DNA of 64,000 nt, from positions 48,933,701 to 48,997,700 of the forward strand of contig OY292275.1 in assembly GCA_958496175.1 (NCBI GenBank), read 5' to 3'. Position 1 is the first letter of the stretch. Each line of letters opens with the position of its first letter. The notes beneath the pieces were generated by a model. The model had not been told where the DNA came from. It was given only the letters and a program-made list of their open reading frames with translations, and ran no database searches. This DNA is from Sisyra terminalis. Taxonomy: Eukaryota; Arthropoda; Insecta; Neuroptera; Sisyridae. A program made the position numbers and the translations under genes. Positions 25,741 through 37,285 of the stretch are shown here, one piece after another.

Positions 25741-25998
25741 AATGATGAAATCCTAAAGAGATCTATTAAAGCCACTCTAATCCGGGTCCACTCAATAGAA
25801 AAAACCCTGAGACGAGAGGAATTAACTAAAATTAAATTTACTTGACTTCTCTTATTTTTTTAATGGTTCCGTTTAATCATTTCGACTAATGACGAAATCC
25901 TCAAGAGATTCAATTGAAGCCACTCTAATCCGGGTCTTCCAAACAGAGAAACCTTTCCAAGTCGTATCTTCAGGATGTTAGATGCTCCGAAACGTTGG
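25741..25998. repeat. Two-copy repeat (147-bp period) followed by a CGAAACGTTGG motif
   Basis: GCCACTCTAATCCGGGTC occurs in both copies (unit starts 25741 and 25888), preceded by AATGA.GAAATCCT.AAGAGAT. Directly after the second copy come CTTCAGG (25968-25974) and CCGAAACGTTGG (25987-25998). This word pair is often found in hammerhead-bearing Penelope-like retroelements. The link to Penelope elements is inference. Confidence 0.55.
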
Positions 25999-28900
25999 CG
26001 ACATCGATCATCAAAGTACACGGCCTTGGGGATCCGAAAGTTACAATCTTTTTGCTAGAGAGTTGTGTTTTGATGAAGACCAATCGTAGAAGCTTAAAAT
26101 ATATATTTTTTTACTTTTATTTTGAGTCTTCCCAGCTAGGTCCCACATATTGTCCAATTGAGGTATCTCGCAGTGGTATCCCTCCTTTGAGATACTACAC
26201 TTCGGTCTTACACAAAACCTAATCAATAAAAACTGACAAACATTTTTTTCTTTTCTCATCGGGTTTTCCTACTTACATCCTACACCAATCCCATAACTGG
26301 AAAAAAACTAATCGTAGTTATTTTGTTCTTTTAAGGATTTCTAATTTGGATATTCCCAGTCCTCTAATCAGGATTTCTTTGTTGGGAAAGGCTTATTAGA
26401 ATCCAATGCGGCCTCATGTATTAACTGGGCAATTCCAAAATAATTTCTAGTCGGATCCTCATTCCAGTGCTGTTATTCTACAATTGGTTTTGTAGCAAGT
26501 GTTACATTCCAAAACTTGTTCTTCCTTGTTCTTTCGCTTTTAATTTTCCAATTTTCATTTTTTATTTTGTTAAAAAATTTATGAAACGAAATTATTGGGT
26601 ATCAGAGTTATACTATACTTCTAATAAATCAAGTTTTCATGATAGTAAAAGTCTCAAATTTTAATTTCTTTGCCAATTTAGTTCTATTTATCTTTTTTTG
26701 AAACATTAAATTGAGCTTTTGATGAAAGATAACACATGCGTTAGACGTATAAAGTGTATATGGATGTAACTAAAATAATTATGAATATGACGAATAATTA
26801 ACTATTATTCTTCAATGAGATAATGATGAGAAATGAAACAAGGGTTGAGGAACTAAATTTGGAACTTGATATCGAAGCCAAAGAGCCGATTTTTTCTTTG
26901 GACGAATCTGAATTGGAGTCATCAAAATCTATACTGGCTTCAGGTCTTTGTAATCTTGTGTTGAATATAATTAAATTTGACGGAATCGATTTGTGATAAA
27001 AAATAAAAAACAAAAAATTTAGCTCTTAACTAATTTTAGACACCTTTACATTCAGCCCCTAATAAAACACAAATCTCAATTTTTCGAAAATTTTCAAACC
27101 GGTGGGTTACATTTAGGTACTATATAGTTACTGACACTTTTCAGATTCTTTAAGGCAAAAAGTATATAGAATACATAAAAAGTATATAGTATACATTATA
27201 ATCGTGTGTAAGATATAAATTATATCTATATAGTAGGAATTATTGATAAAGTTTGATGAAACTTACATTTTTGGTGAAGGTTATATTTTAAAAATGCTTT
27301 GATTATAGAAACCCAATCAATAGTCTAATATTTGCAAAAAAATATTTCCTTAATTATCAAAAAACAACAACATATAATTTCAAATCTTAATAAATCTAAT
27401 AAGTTTAGCATATATTTTAAAGTTTTTAGAATCATTTTTGTGGAAATTTTATAAATCATTTAATTAATTAAATAGACCATACTTGGTAGCTCAAACAGAC
27501 TATCCAGACCATAATAGCTTATAGTTATATATAAAAGTACTAAGGTCAAATATCGTCATTGATCAATTATCCAAGTGAAATTTTGTAAAATGGTGTTATC
27601 CTGATATAGTACTATGAAAGTCAATGGAATATTTAAATTGTTTGGACAACCAATAAGTTAGATTAACAACTTTACTTGGATACTATTGAATACCACTTAA
27701 AAGAGAGACCAACCGCCAATTTCTAATTTCCTTCAAATTCATGTAGTCATAAACATCAGTATTAACGTTCAACTGTTCTGCTTAAGATTAGATATTGGCA
27801 CCTCTTATTTAAAATCGCATGTCGGTTAGTTCCTTTTAGATAGTGATATTTACATATCGGTTTAATTTACATAATTACATAAAAAATTCCATACAAATAT
27901 ATGCAAAAAACTAAAGAAATCAAACTTCATATTTGAGTGTCATGTGATTCAACTAAATGTGTCTAATTGTAAGGCTAAACCTATAATTAATCTACTAAGT
28001 TTCTATAGCAATACCTACAGGGTATTAGATAATACTTCACTGTTCTATCAATTAAAATTCTGCATATTATTTTAAAATATTTGCATATAAAATATATATT
28101 TTTTTCTTCCTAGTAGTTTCACAAAGTTATTCAACAAAAAAAATATAATGATTCAATTTTATTTTAACTGTTAGAGCTTTTATTTTAGGTCTTATGAATG
28201 GAAGCTCATTTTTTATCTTTTCCGGTTTTAAAAAAACCTGTTCAAAGTAATAAAAATTTCACCCTATATCCTTTGTCGCAACAACCGTCAATGAAAACCT
28301 ACCATGATACCACCATGATTTACCGACAAAAATGTTAATTACGGTGCAATAATTGCAATTAATTGAAATTAATCGGAAGTGTTCTCAATGGACGGATATG
28401 CAATAAAAAGTTAGTCTTACAACAATAAATTGTAACTATAACACTATCTGTAGTTATATGCATATATTTTGAGTGGTTCAATTGACTTATATGTAATACG
28501 TTATACCAAGTGTCTTTTATGGTCAATTGCAGCACCCGGCTCCCCTTTTTGTCTTCGTGGAAATACCATTATATTATCACATCATCGAACAAAAACCTGT
28601 GATAATTCTCGTTAAACTTACTTTATGAAGTTGGTATAAAGCCACCCTTATAACTTTGCCTCTAATTCACCCAAGTCGAAGCACAAACTCTAGAATTTAT
28701 CGCATTGTTTTGTATCTAGTATTGATTCAATTTCTACGCCAATATAACTATAGTCTCGATTAATAATATCTGCACATTTTAACTTTTCGATTTCAATAAT
28801 TTCTATTTTTAAGAAAACCAACTTTCAATCTCCAGGCCTAAGCTTTTATTATTTAAAAAAAATACAAAACTTTCTAGAGTTTCTACCTAAAGTTATGTAA

Positions 28901-31900
28901 TAATTTTATAATTTCTCCCATAATTCAGGTTTTTTTTAATAAATATGAATAATATTAACGATTATAATATAATGTTTGCCCATAAATATCTTCATATATA
29001 CTCTAACATTATAAAAAAAAGAATTTAATGAAATCAATAATTGGAAAGTAATCGTACATATTTAAAATATCCAATTAAAAATTAAAATAAAATTTGTAAT
29101 TAAATGACGAAAATGTCTGCGCTTTGAAAACATGGCTCGTTCATCTATTTTTGGATATTAATTTATGTACATTGTAATTGATTTCTATATATTGGCATCT
29201 ATGAAATGTTTGCTCTATGACGATTGTCGATATTTAATACCACAATTGAGAGTAACAGTTGATATTTCGAGTATAGAATTCAGTCATCAAACTGGAATTT
29301 ATAATTGTAATTATTCAGTGTTTAACCTGGAAGGTTTCGAAGAAAAACTATATCAATTTTCACATAAATTTCAAAAGTATTAGTTACCTACTCATTCATT
29401 GATTCATTGAAGTTTTCATCTGTGTCAATTATTCAACTAAATATATTCGTTTCATTAAGTAAAAATAAAATGGTACAATAGTGTATTTACTAGTGCTGGA
29501 TAAATATAACTACGGTAATTTTTAGGAAAAACTTTCGAAGAATTTATTTTCCTCTTAAATCTGATTTGGTTTATTGTTTTTCTCCGGAAAATATACTTCA
29601 TGTGAAATTTGATTTTACGCATGTAGTTTCCACCACTTTCTGGTTCTAAAATAAGGTAATTTACAAAAAATAAATAGATACTTTTTTATTATTTTTGTTT
29701 TAACTTTTATTCAAGTCATTATCTGGTCACATATTATTCTCTATTTAATTTAATTCGCGAATTTATTTGTGATTTTGTTGTTAATTCAATTTTGGTACCG
29801 TCTATTTTCTCTTTTGTCGCTAAATTTTCATTAAGGCTGATTTATTCACGAATTGAATTAATAAAAAAAAAGCTTCATGGTGAGACGTTACCAAATAGTA
29901 ACTTCTATAGAAACTACTTGTCACTAATTTTATATCCAATTGTAAACACTAATTATCCTCATACGATAAACATGAAATATATCTCCTTCTGTCCTACGCA
30001 AAAATTGTTGCTTACGAAAACCCAACAATTGGTCGCCAATACGATTTTTTCCAATTTGATATTTGTCACTTTTTATACAATTATTTTATAGTAAGCTTCA
30101 GTAGCTGACCATAATTATTTGATAATAATTTATCACCTTTATGTATTGTCATTTTCATAGATTTCTATAGCCTTTCCTATGAAAAATTCTTTTAGATGTC
30201 ATAAAGTGAGTTAAACAACTTAACTCCCAAATTAAACTCTTCTTTTTTTTTGTGAAAGATGGAAAAGCTTATTACTGAGCTTCTTCCAATAGCCGTTATT
30301 GCTGAATAGTGTATTGAACTCCTACTTACTAATTGAGTTTTAAAGATTATCTAATATTCAAAAAAATGAAAAGTCTTTTCTTTCTTTTTTAGCCAATCAA
30401 ATTTTTCCATTGCCGTATCCATGTGCTTAACATCCCAAACTATCCTTCAGTACTACTTTCTTCTCCTTGTATACTTCTTCACTTCAATGCCACGCATTTG
30501 AGACTTAGATTGTCATCTTATTAAAAAGATATCTTTCTAAAAATGAAGTTTCAAAGATTCAATTTTTTATGACCATTTTATGAAAAGTGATGAACAGAGG
30601 ATTATATCATAAACCTTTAGACCTGTGCATTTTTTATCTAGTTACTATAATAAGATTGTTACCATTATCTCCTTAATTTCAATAAGCCCTTAATCAATAT
30701 TTTATAAAGAATGAATACTTACTGATTCTTAGTACCTACAAATTTGAGTGCTCTAACTTGAAACAATTTTAATCTCAAATATTTAACAAATTTTAAGAAG
30801 CTCTTCTATAGGTCTCAATAAACGAATGACTTTTTTTTTAGAAGGGTAAATAATATGAAGTATTATTAAGTACTCTAAACTTACAATTTAATGAAGGTTT
30901 TATTTAAAAGCAGTTCAAGAGTTTAAACCAACAGTTAAAAACTATTTACCTTTAGCAATAGTTACATTTAAGATTCATTAGTTTAGTTATAAACTTCATT
31001 GCATTGAAATAGACAAACAGAAAACGCAGCAACTCTACTAAATCAACTATGCAATTATATATCATTACCAAAATCATTAACTTCAAGCAACTAATTATTT
31101 CATAACTTACAGTAAATATTCATTAGTTCATTTTTCATTAATGTTTATAAAAATAATGGTTTCATTTTTCTCAAGTCCAATGGAAGTTTCAAATTGGTTT
31201 TAAGTTCAGCAAAAAATTTGCCAAAACTATGGCCAATGACCAAGGAACTACGTATGTAGTCTCTCAGAATTCTTCGGGCGTAGTAAAGATGCTGATATAG
31301 TATAAACTTATTATTTATGTCTTTATGTTGTCAACAAAATGGATCAATAAAATTCTATATTCCTTTAGAGGGTATTTTTTGTAATTAATTCCTCCGAATT
31401 TACATCTATATTTGGGTTAGCTTTCCGAAGCTTTAAGGTGCCAAAATTTCAAATAGAAATGTAAATTGTAATATTAGCTAAACGTTAACAATAATATCCT
31501 TAATTATATTTATTTTTGTCAAATTTATAGGAATAATGAAAAGCTAGTAATTTTAAAATAACTAGTTATCTTAATGGTTGATGAACAATATGAGCTATTT
31601 CCACTTTTCATATTGAAAATATTGACTTAATAGAACAATGTTTGATTAAGTTTCTCTTAGTAAAAAAAATAAATATCTTGAAAAAAAGTATTGCTTACTT
31701 ACTTAAGTCGTTTTTAATAATGCAATTATTATCCTTTAGAACTTAAGTCAATTACCGGATTTTTACGGTATATCAATGTAGTTATAGCCAATTAAAGTTG
31801 AAGTCTAAATCAGTTCTTTCCAAATTCTACACCGCAGCGCCCTAGGTCATTTCTATTAAGACGTCGTGAAAATTTGCATTTACAAAATAGTATATTGGCT

Positions 31901-32839
31901 ATATAATTTTGTAGAAAACTGTTATTCGAACCAACTTAATTTTGACCAGAATCTTACGTTCATGTAGGCCAGAGGCCGGGAACTTGTGGCTCTTTAACCC
32001 TATCCCCCTATCCCCCTATTTTAACCCTATAACCCTATCCCTATTTAAAATGTCAAACTAAATTTCAACTAATCAAAAAAAAAAAATAGAAGTAAAACCT
32101 TGGAATTAAAGCCGATTTTAAAATTGTAATAAATATTAACTCATGTTTTTTTCGAGGCTCACTTTTTGCACTAAAAAAAAAAAATAAAATACTTTAAAAA
32201 TTTGGTGAATCAATTTCTTTTCGTCATTAAAAAAAATAAAATAAGTTTCAATTTTCCCGAAAAATTTTCTAGGAGAGCGGCAAATTAGGTCTATGTAAAA
32301 AGGTGACCAATACTTTAAGATTGGTCCTGTTTAAACGACTATTTTCTAATAAAATTACAACTTATTAACAATTAGTAGAGTGTTATTTTAAAATTTCCAA
32401 GTTGCAATAAAACTCTACGTTAATATATCAAACTTTTATTAAACCATTATAAGCTCTACGTTTAACTATCATAGTAATAACCATAACCTAATCAGAAGAC
32501 GAATTACATTTTATAGTTGAAAACTTTATAACGCTATTTGAATAAATGGGAAATTGATAATATTACCTGTGTATCATTAGTCGTTATGATTATTTTAAGA
32601 GTATCAAAATTGGTTTTTTATTTGGCTTGAAAATTATAGCTTAATTTCTGCTTTCCCATTAAATTGAATAAAAAAACTGTATATTTCCTATAGAGAAAAT
32701 ATAAATGATATACGTAGCAATGGCAATACTTAAAAAACTGTTAAATGTTAACGATCCATTTTAAGCAGCATTCAATTAGCTGATAAAAGCCGTAATTATA
32801 AAAAAAGGCTTTACCTTTCTGGTTTTAATTTGATTTTAA
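25999..32839. other. Long AT-rich stretch of putative intron 1
   Basis: About 6.8 kb without supportable genes. The frames at 25995, 26041, 26467, 26798, 29165 and 29792 (up to 99 codons) lack domains and have AT-driven composition. At 31970-32045 CAGAGGCCGGGAACTTGTGG followed by repeated TAACCCTATCCCC words may be one end of a hAT-like element plus a simple repeat; no partner end was found. Confidence 0.4.
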
Positions 32840-33400
32840 TGATTACTCGCCGAATACAGTTTTATAGTTTGATTCGTTTTCGATAGCCTTTAATTTGTTA
32901 AAATCTACGTTTAAAAAGTCATCAATTACGTTCGAGTCGAGCCGTGAAACAGTTAAATATTTAAAAATATCGATTAAAAATTTGTAATCACACGAACGAA
33001 CGTCAAGCATGGGGTTTGATTTTCAATTAAAAAATTCAAATAAGTTGATTGAATATAGGTAGCAAAATTGCATCTGCGCTGCTGTAGTGTGGTGTGTGAA
33101 GAGACCGGAATAGGTGGTCAGTCTTAATTTAACAATAATAAAACGCTTCGTACATCACATAAATCGCTTTCTCGTAGGTAGAAAAGATCAATTATACAGA
33201 TATTTTGAATTAAGTGTATAATCACCTTTTATATAATGTAATGTGTCGCTGCTAATTACTATCCAATTATCGCAATAAATGAACTGATTTGTAGACTCGT
33301 CCGGGTCTTGGCTTGGTCGCGCGGTCGCTATTGCTCGTGAACCGAGACACGCAACGTAGCAGATCGGGGACTAGGGACTTTTATACTTGATTGCTTATAC
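32840..33400. promoter_or_regulatory. Complex island with homeodomain words and a GC-rich core
   Basis: It contains CTAATTACTATCCAATTATCG near 33252-33272 (two homeodomain cores) and, at about 33295-33375, an 80-base CpG-rich core (TCGCGCGGTCGC). It could be an intronic enhancer or an alternative promoter with its own short exon. No convincing donor was fixed. Confidence 0.3.
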
Positions 33401-34009
33401 TTTACCTATGGATCGCTGTTTGAGAAAACAACTTTGTTATTTAGTATATAGGTATAGCAAGTATGGATGCTGTATGCTGCAAAAGAGAAAAAAAAAGCGC
33501 AACACCTTTTCGATATTGTTAATGAGGGAAATTGCGTGTGTTTTTACCTTAACATTGCGCTTTACATTATTTTTAATGTTTATTGGAAATTGGATCGTTT
33601 ACATCACGTCGTAATTATTTCAACAGCATTTTTCCGCTATAATTGTCACCATTTCAATTAAAAATATAAAAAGCTTAATTGGAGAAGCTTTTGTCATATA
33701 TTTTTCTATATTTTTCTATAAAGAATCGTTTTTTCAATTCTTCAAATTAGCAGTAGTTTTATTTCTAAAACTCTTTTAAAGCTCTAATATTATCTACTAA
33801 TTCGTTAATTAGTTTATTTACTAATTGAAATACGCTTCTAAAAGCAATGTTTTCATATTTGTCTCTACAAAATTTCAAAATATACTTGCTAAATTACTTT
33901 AACATTTCTTTTTATTTTTTGAAGTAAATTTTCGTTTTACAATTTTTCACTTTGATTTGATTCTCTAACAAATTATATAAATTAGTTACTACCCGTGATA
34001 TACTCGCAG
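33401..34009. other. Intronic AT-rich spacer
   Basis: Two overlapping short frames (33387-33614, 33467-33661) have no domain. Nothing else was recognised. Confidence 0.35.
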
Positions 34010-34620
34010 CCAACACTGATACAACGATCGACGAAAATTGGTAATTGAATGAAGTCAAATGACAGTTGGAACAAATGACAACGATCAGTTATATTAAGTT
34101 TGAGATAATGATCATTATATTTGGTTTCACTCACACGTATGTGTTTACTTTCTTTGCTCTCTATCTTTGTCAACAATGATACATACGTTTGTCTGTTATT
34201 ATTATGATACACTGGCTTAAAATGAAATCACGCTTTTTCCTATTACAATAACACTATAATCCGAAAAATATTGTTTTATTTTGGACAATGCAAGTATTTA
34301 TAAGAGGCCAAAAGTACGTGACTTTGGTTGGTAGGCCGACGAAGTAAAATCTTATTATTTGTATTATTATTTGTAGCATATTTTTCTTAAAGATCTTCAA
34401 ACGTCATTCCAAACGTCACACTTCAATAGTCGTTCTCTCATCATTTCATTCCACGCAATTAATCGATTTGTCTCATTTTTTTGAAGCGATTGTTTTGACA
34501 CAATGTATTTAATTTGTATTTGTTGACATATGAACTAGTTTAGCAAGCTTTGGTGTTACTCTTTAATGATTTGTTGGACGAATCATGTGGAATAGAATGA
34601 TTGTGTAAAATGACCCTAAT
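34010..34620. promoter_or_regulatory. Intronic island with TALE/SOX-like words
   Basis: GC-elevated non-repetitive sequence with ATGACAGTTGG (TGACAG, Meis/Homothorax-like, near 34059) and CTTTGTCAACAATG (SOX-like, near 34163). Candidate conserved noncoding element; motif hits alone are weak. Confidence 0.25.
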
Positions 34621-34835
34621 GCTAACTGTACCAATTTGTCAACATTTCTTTCAAAATCTGTTGCTTAATGAACTGCTTGATAAAACCTAATCTATAAACA
34701 GCTCTTTTGGAGTTATTATTATTTTTGAATTTTAGAAGCATAATTTGATATTGCATACTTAGCACTATAAAAGAAAAACTTACACTCATAGACGCCCTAA
34801 GATACCCAGAAGAGATGCATAATATAATAATGGAG

Positions 34836-36071
34836 CATTGATTCCCAAACGATTTTGGGTGATGCCCCACCTAGCCATTTCTAAAAAATGATGCCCCCCC
34901 CTCGTGATATTCAAATTTTGTTAATCAAAATTTTATGGTTATTCACCTAAAAGAAGCTTAAAAGGTCATTAACTTAGTATCTAAACAAGCTTCCAAAGAA
35001 TAAGTCATCAATGGAAGAGAAAAATAAAAAATCAAAGAACAGTTAAATAAAGTTTCCAAACATATAATAAAGAACTGAAATGCAGAAATAGCAAATATTT
35101 GAATAAAATATTATCCTTAAATGAATGAAAAACAATTGGGAATTTGAAAAAAAAAAATTATTGATTTTTTTCATGTATTTTAAAACTTTATTATTAATAA
35201 TATTGATATTTAAGGCAAAAAACTTAAAAAAATTTTTTTTTCAATTAATTATAAACGATTAAAAATTGATAAAATTTAAAAAAAAATCACGTGACTATAA
35301 ACGCGCCATGAATGGTCACCATAGTTGTGACGTACTAATGTTATAGCTATTTAATAACAATACAGCGTTTACAGCTATTACACGTGACTAGACAATAATA
35401 TTGAAAATTTATTGCTAAAAAACGAGTCGTTAGTTGATTCCAATTAGCTATGTGTGATAAATGATTTATAAAGGCAAAGTCTGATAATATTCCTGCACTG
35501 CTTGAAACCATTTATTTCGACGTTTGCCATCTTGGGGAACATTTAAAAACATTTTGTTAGGAGTTGTTTTTGTAGTATTCGTTCATAATGGTACAAAACA
35601 AGAACGATAACTTTTAAGGTTCGACATGCTCAATATAAATTTCAATATTTAACTATCACAACAGAATTAAATCAATCAAAACACTGTACTTATTATTTCT
35701 GTATCAACTGCAATCATTGACAACTAACATTAGGACGTCACACGCGCTCGTGTTTGTTCGGGAGCTGTCGGCGTGTTTTCGGTACTAGATTCAAAAAATT
35801 CAAAAATTAATTTTTATTATGAAATAACTTTTAAATTATTGCGAAAATAAAAAAATAAAAAATAGTTTTGCTATAAAACTTATATATGATCTTTCCATTT
35901 ATCACAAAAAAAAAAAAAATTCACAAACCCAATTCACTGTTAATAATTCATTCTCGAATTACCCCATAGTCTTTGGTATAATCAGTCGATAGATGCACGT
36001 CCTCCCCAAGACCCACCAAAATATTTTCATGCCCCACCGGTGGGGCCTGTGCACCTCGTTGGGAATCACTG
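34836..36071. mobile_element. Nonautonomous hAT element, ~1.24 kb
   Basis: The left end is CATTGATTCCCAAACG (from 34836). The complement of the right end is CAGTGATTCCCAACGAGG (from 36071). Both are followed by C-rich subterminal stretches (GCCCCACC, and CCCCACCGGTGGGG near the right end). Flanking 8-mers TAATGGAG and TACTAGAA match at five of eight positions, compatible with an old 8-bp duplication. The interior has no recognisable transposase frame. CAGTG.TTCCCAA ends are common in hAT elements. Confidence 0.7.
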
Positions 36072-36784
36072 TACTAGAAGGTATAATAGAAGCAATGAAA
36101 CCGCAGGAGATCCACGAAACTCTTAGATAGGACAAATTAAAAGTGATGCAAAAGTCAAAATCTTTAAGGGTCAAGTGGAAAATTAGAGTTTTAAACCATC
36201 CTTCGGATTAAAAAAGAAAAGAAATGGTATTTTTCAAAAATAAAATAACTTATTACCAATTTTATTTCCAATATTTCCACATAATTTGCGAAACTTACAA
36301 ATTTCATAAGGAAAACCTTAATCGGATTCAGAACATTTTTATTTTACCTTTAAAAACGAAAAAACTTCACCAATGAATCAAATAGAAACCATTAGCTGCA
36401 TTTTAACTTTTCGATGATGTTTTATCAAAGATTTGTTACAGTACATACAAAAAACCTAAATAGCAATTCTATTTTACTGAAACAATAACTCTTCTGAACT
36501 TCAAGCCTTAACAAAATAGTATCAAAAAACTTGAATTATTTTTGTACGGTGATATTTAAAATTTACCTTATTTTTCGGTCGCTTGATGAGAACATCCCCG
36601 TAATATTTATCTTTTAAAGTAGTTTTTCATTTTCTGTTACCCAGTAACATAAAATTTGGGACCAGTGTATTTTCCTGCGTTTGAATATTTTGTAAACTTG
36701 GAAACTTTAACAGTTCCAGTTCCAATCTGATAAAATATTTTAATTAATTGTTAAGTTTTTAATGTTTATTTGTGTTTGTTGCAG
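36072..36784. other. 3' end of putative intron 1
   Basis: AT-rich sequence ending in a pyrimidine-rich acceptor (TTTGTGTTTGTTGCAG at 36769-36784). Nothing else was recognised. Confidence 0.5.
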
Positions 36785-37064
36785 ATAAATCATTGGATTG
36801 TTTGTTTATACTTCACGAGTTAGTTTTTGTGTCTATGTGTGGTAGTGTGTTTTTTGTTTTGTTTTTCTTTTCTTTTTGGTATACAACTAATGTGTGTGAA
36901 AAAAAAAATAATTTAATGTGAGAATGTTAATTGGTTCACGAAATGAGCCCACATTGTAGTTTTTTCGGATAGTGAACCGTTTGATATTCTGTGTAACGAT
37001 TCCAAGTCGTGACTGGTGAGGAAAGAAAAAAAGAACACGAAGACATAATAGAAGACATAGAAGA
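36785..37064 (+). other. 5' UTR part of the LIM1 exon of apterous B
   Basis: A strong acceptor ends at 36784. Between it and the ATG the coding frame is closed by TGA at 37017-37019, so translation cannot enter from further upstream through this exon unless an internal acceptor after 37019 is used. This supports a noncoding leader spliced to a remote first exon. Confidence 0.6.
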
Positions 37065-37285
37065 ATGTTGAAGGACCGCGAAACGATGGGTGCAGTGAGT
37101 CCTTGTGGCGTCGCGACGTGCGCCGGCTGCGGTGGAAGCATCCACGACCGCTTCTATCTCCTGGCAGTAGATCGACAATGGCACTCCCCTTGTCTCAAGT
37201 GTTGCGAATGCAAACTACCCTTGGACTCCGAGTTGACTTGTTTTGCCCGTGATGGAAATATATATTGTAAAGAAGACTATTACAG
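37065..37285 (+). CDS. ap2: apterous B (Lhx2/9-like LIM-homeodomain factor), coding exon 1: LIM1
   Basis: This exon starts a 366-residue LIM-homeodomain transcription factor assembled from four exons (1101 bases including the stop). Such factors bind DNA in the nucleus through the homeodomain and recruit cofactors such as Chip/LDB through the LIM domains; insect Apterous proteins specify dorsal appendage and neuronal identity. Residues 1-74 lie here: MLKDRETMGAVSP, then LIM1 with zinc ligands C19, C22, H40, C43, C46, C49, C68 and D71. The ATG has A at -3; Met8 is an alternative start. The exon ends TACAG|GTAACA, splitting codon 74 (Arg) in phase 2. The words LLAVDRQWH, CLKCCECKL and NIYCKEDYYR are closer to vertebrate Lhx2/9 than to Drosophila Apterous (recalled as LSAVEKRWH...). 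This supports the second insect paralogue, apterous B. Confidence 0.95.

Noticed and set aside
29792..30091. 99-codon ORF
   Set aside because: No recognisable domain, AT-driven composition and no promoter or splice context.
31990..32045. Telomere-like TAACCC words
   Set aside because: The unit TAACCCTATCCCC is irregular, short and intronic; insects usually use TTAGG. Simple repeat only.
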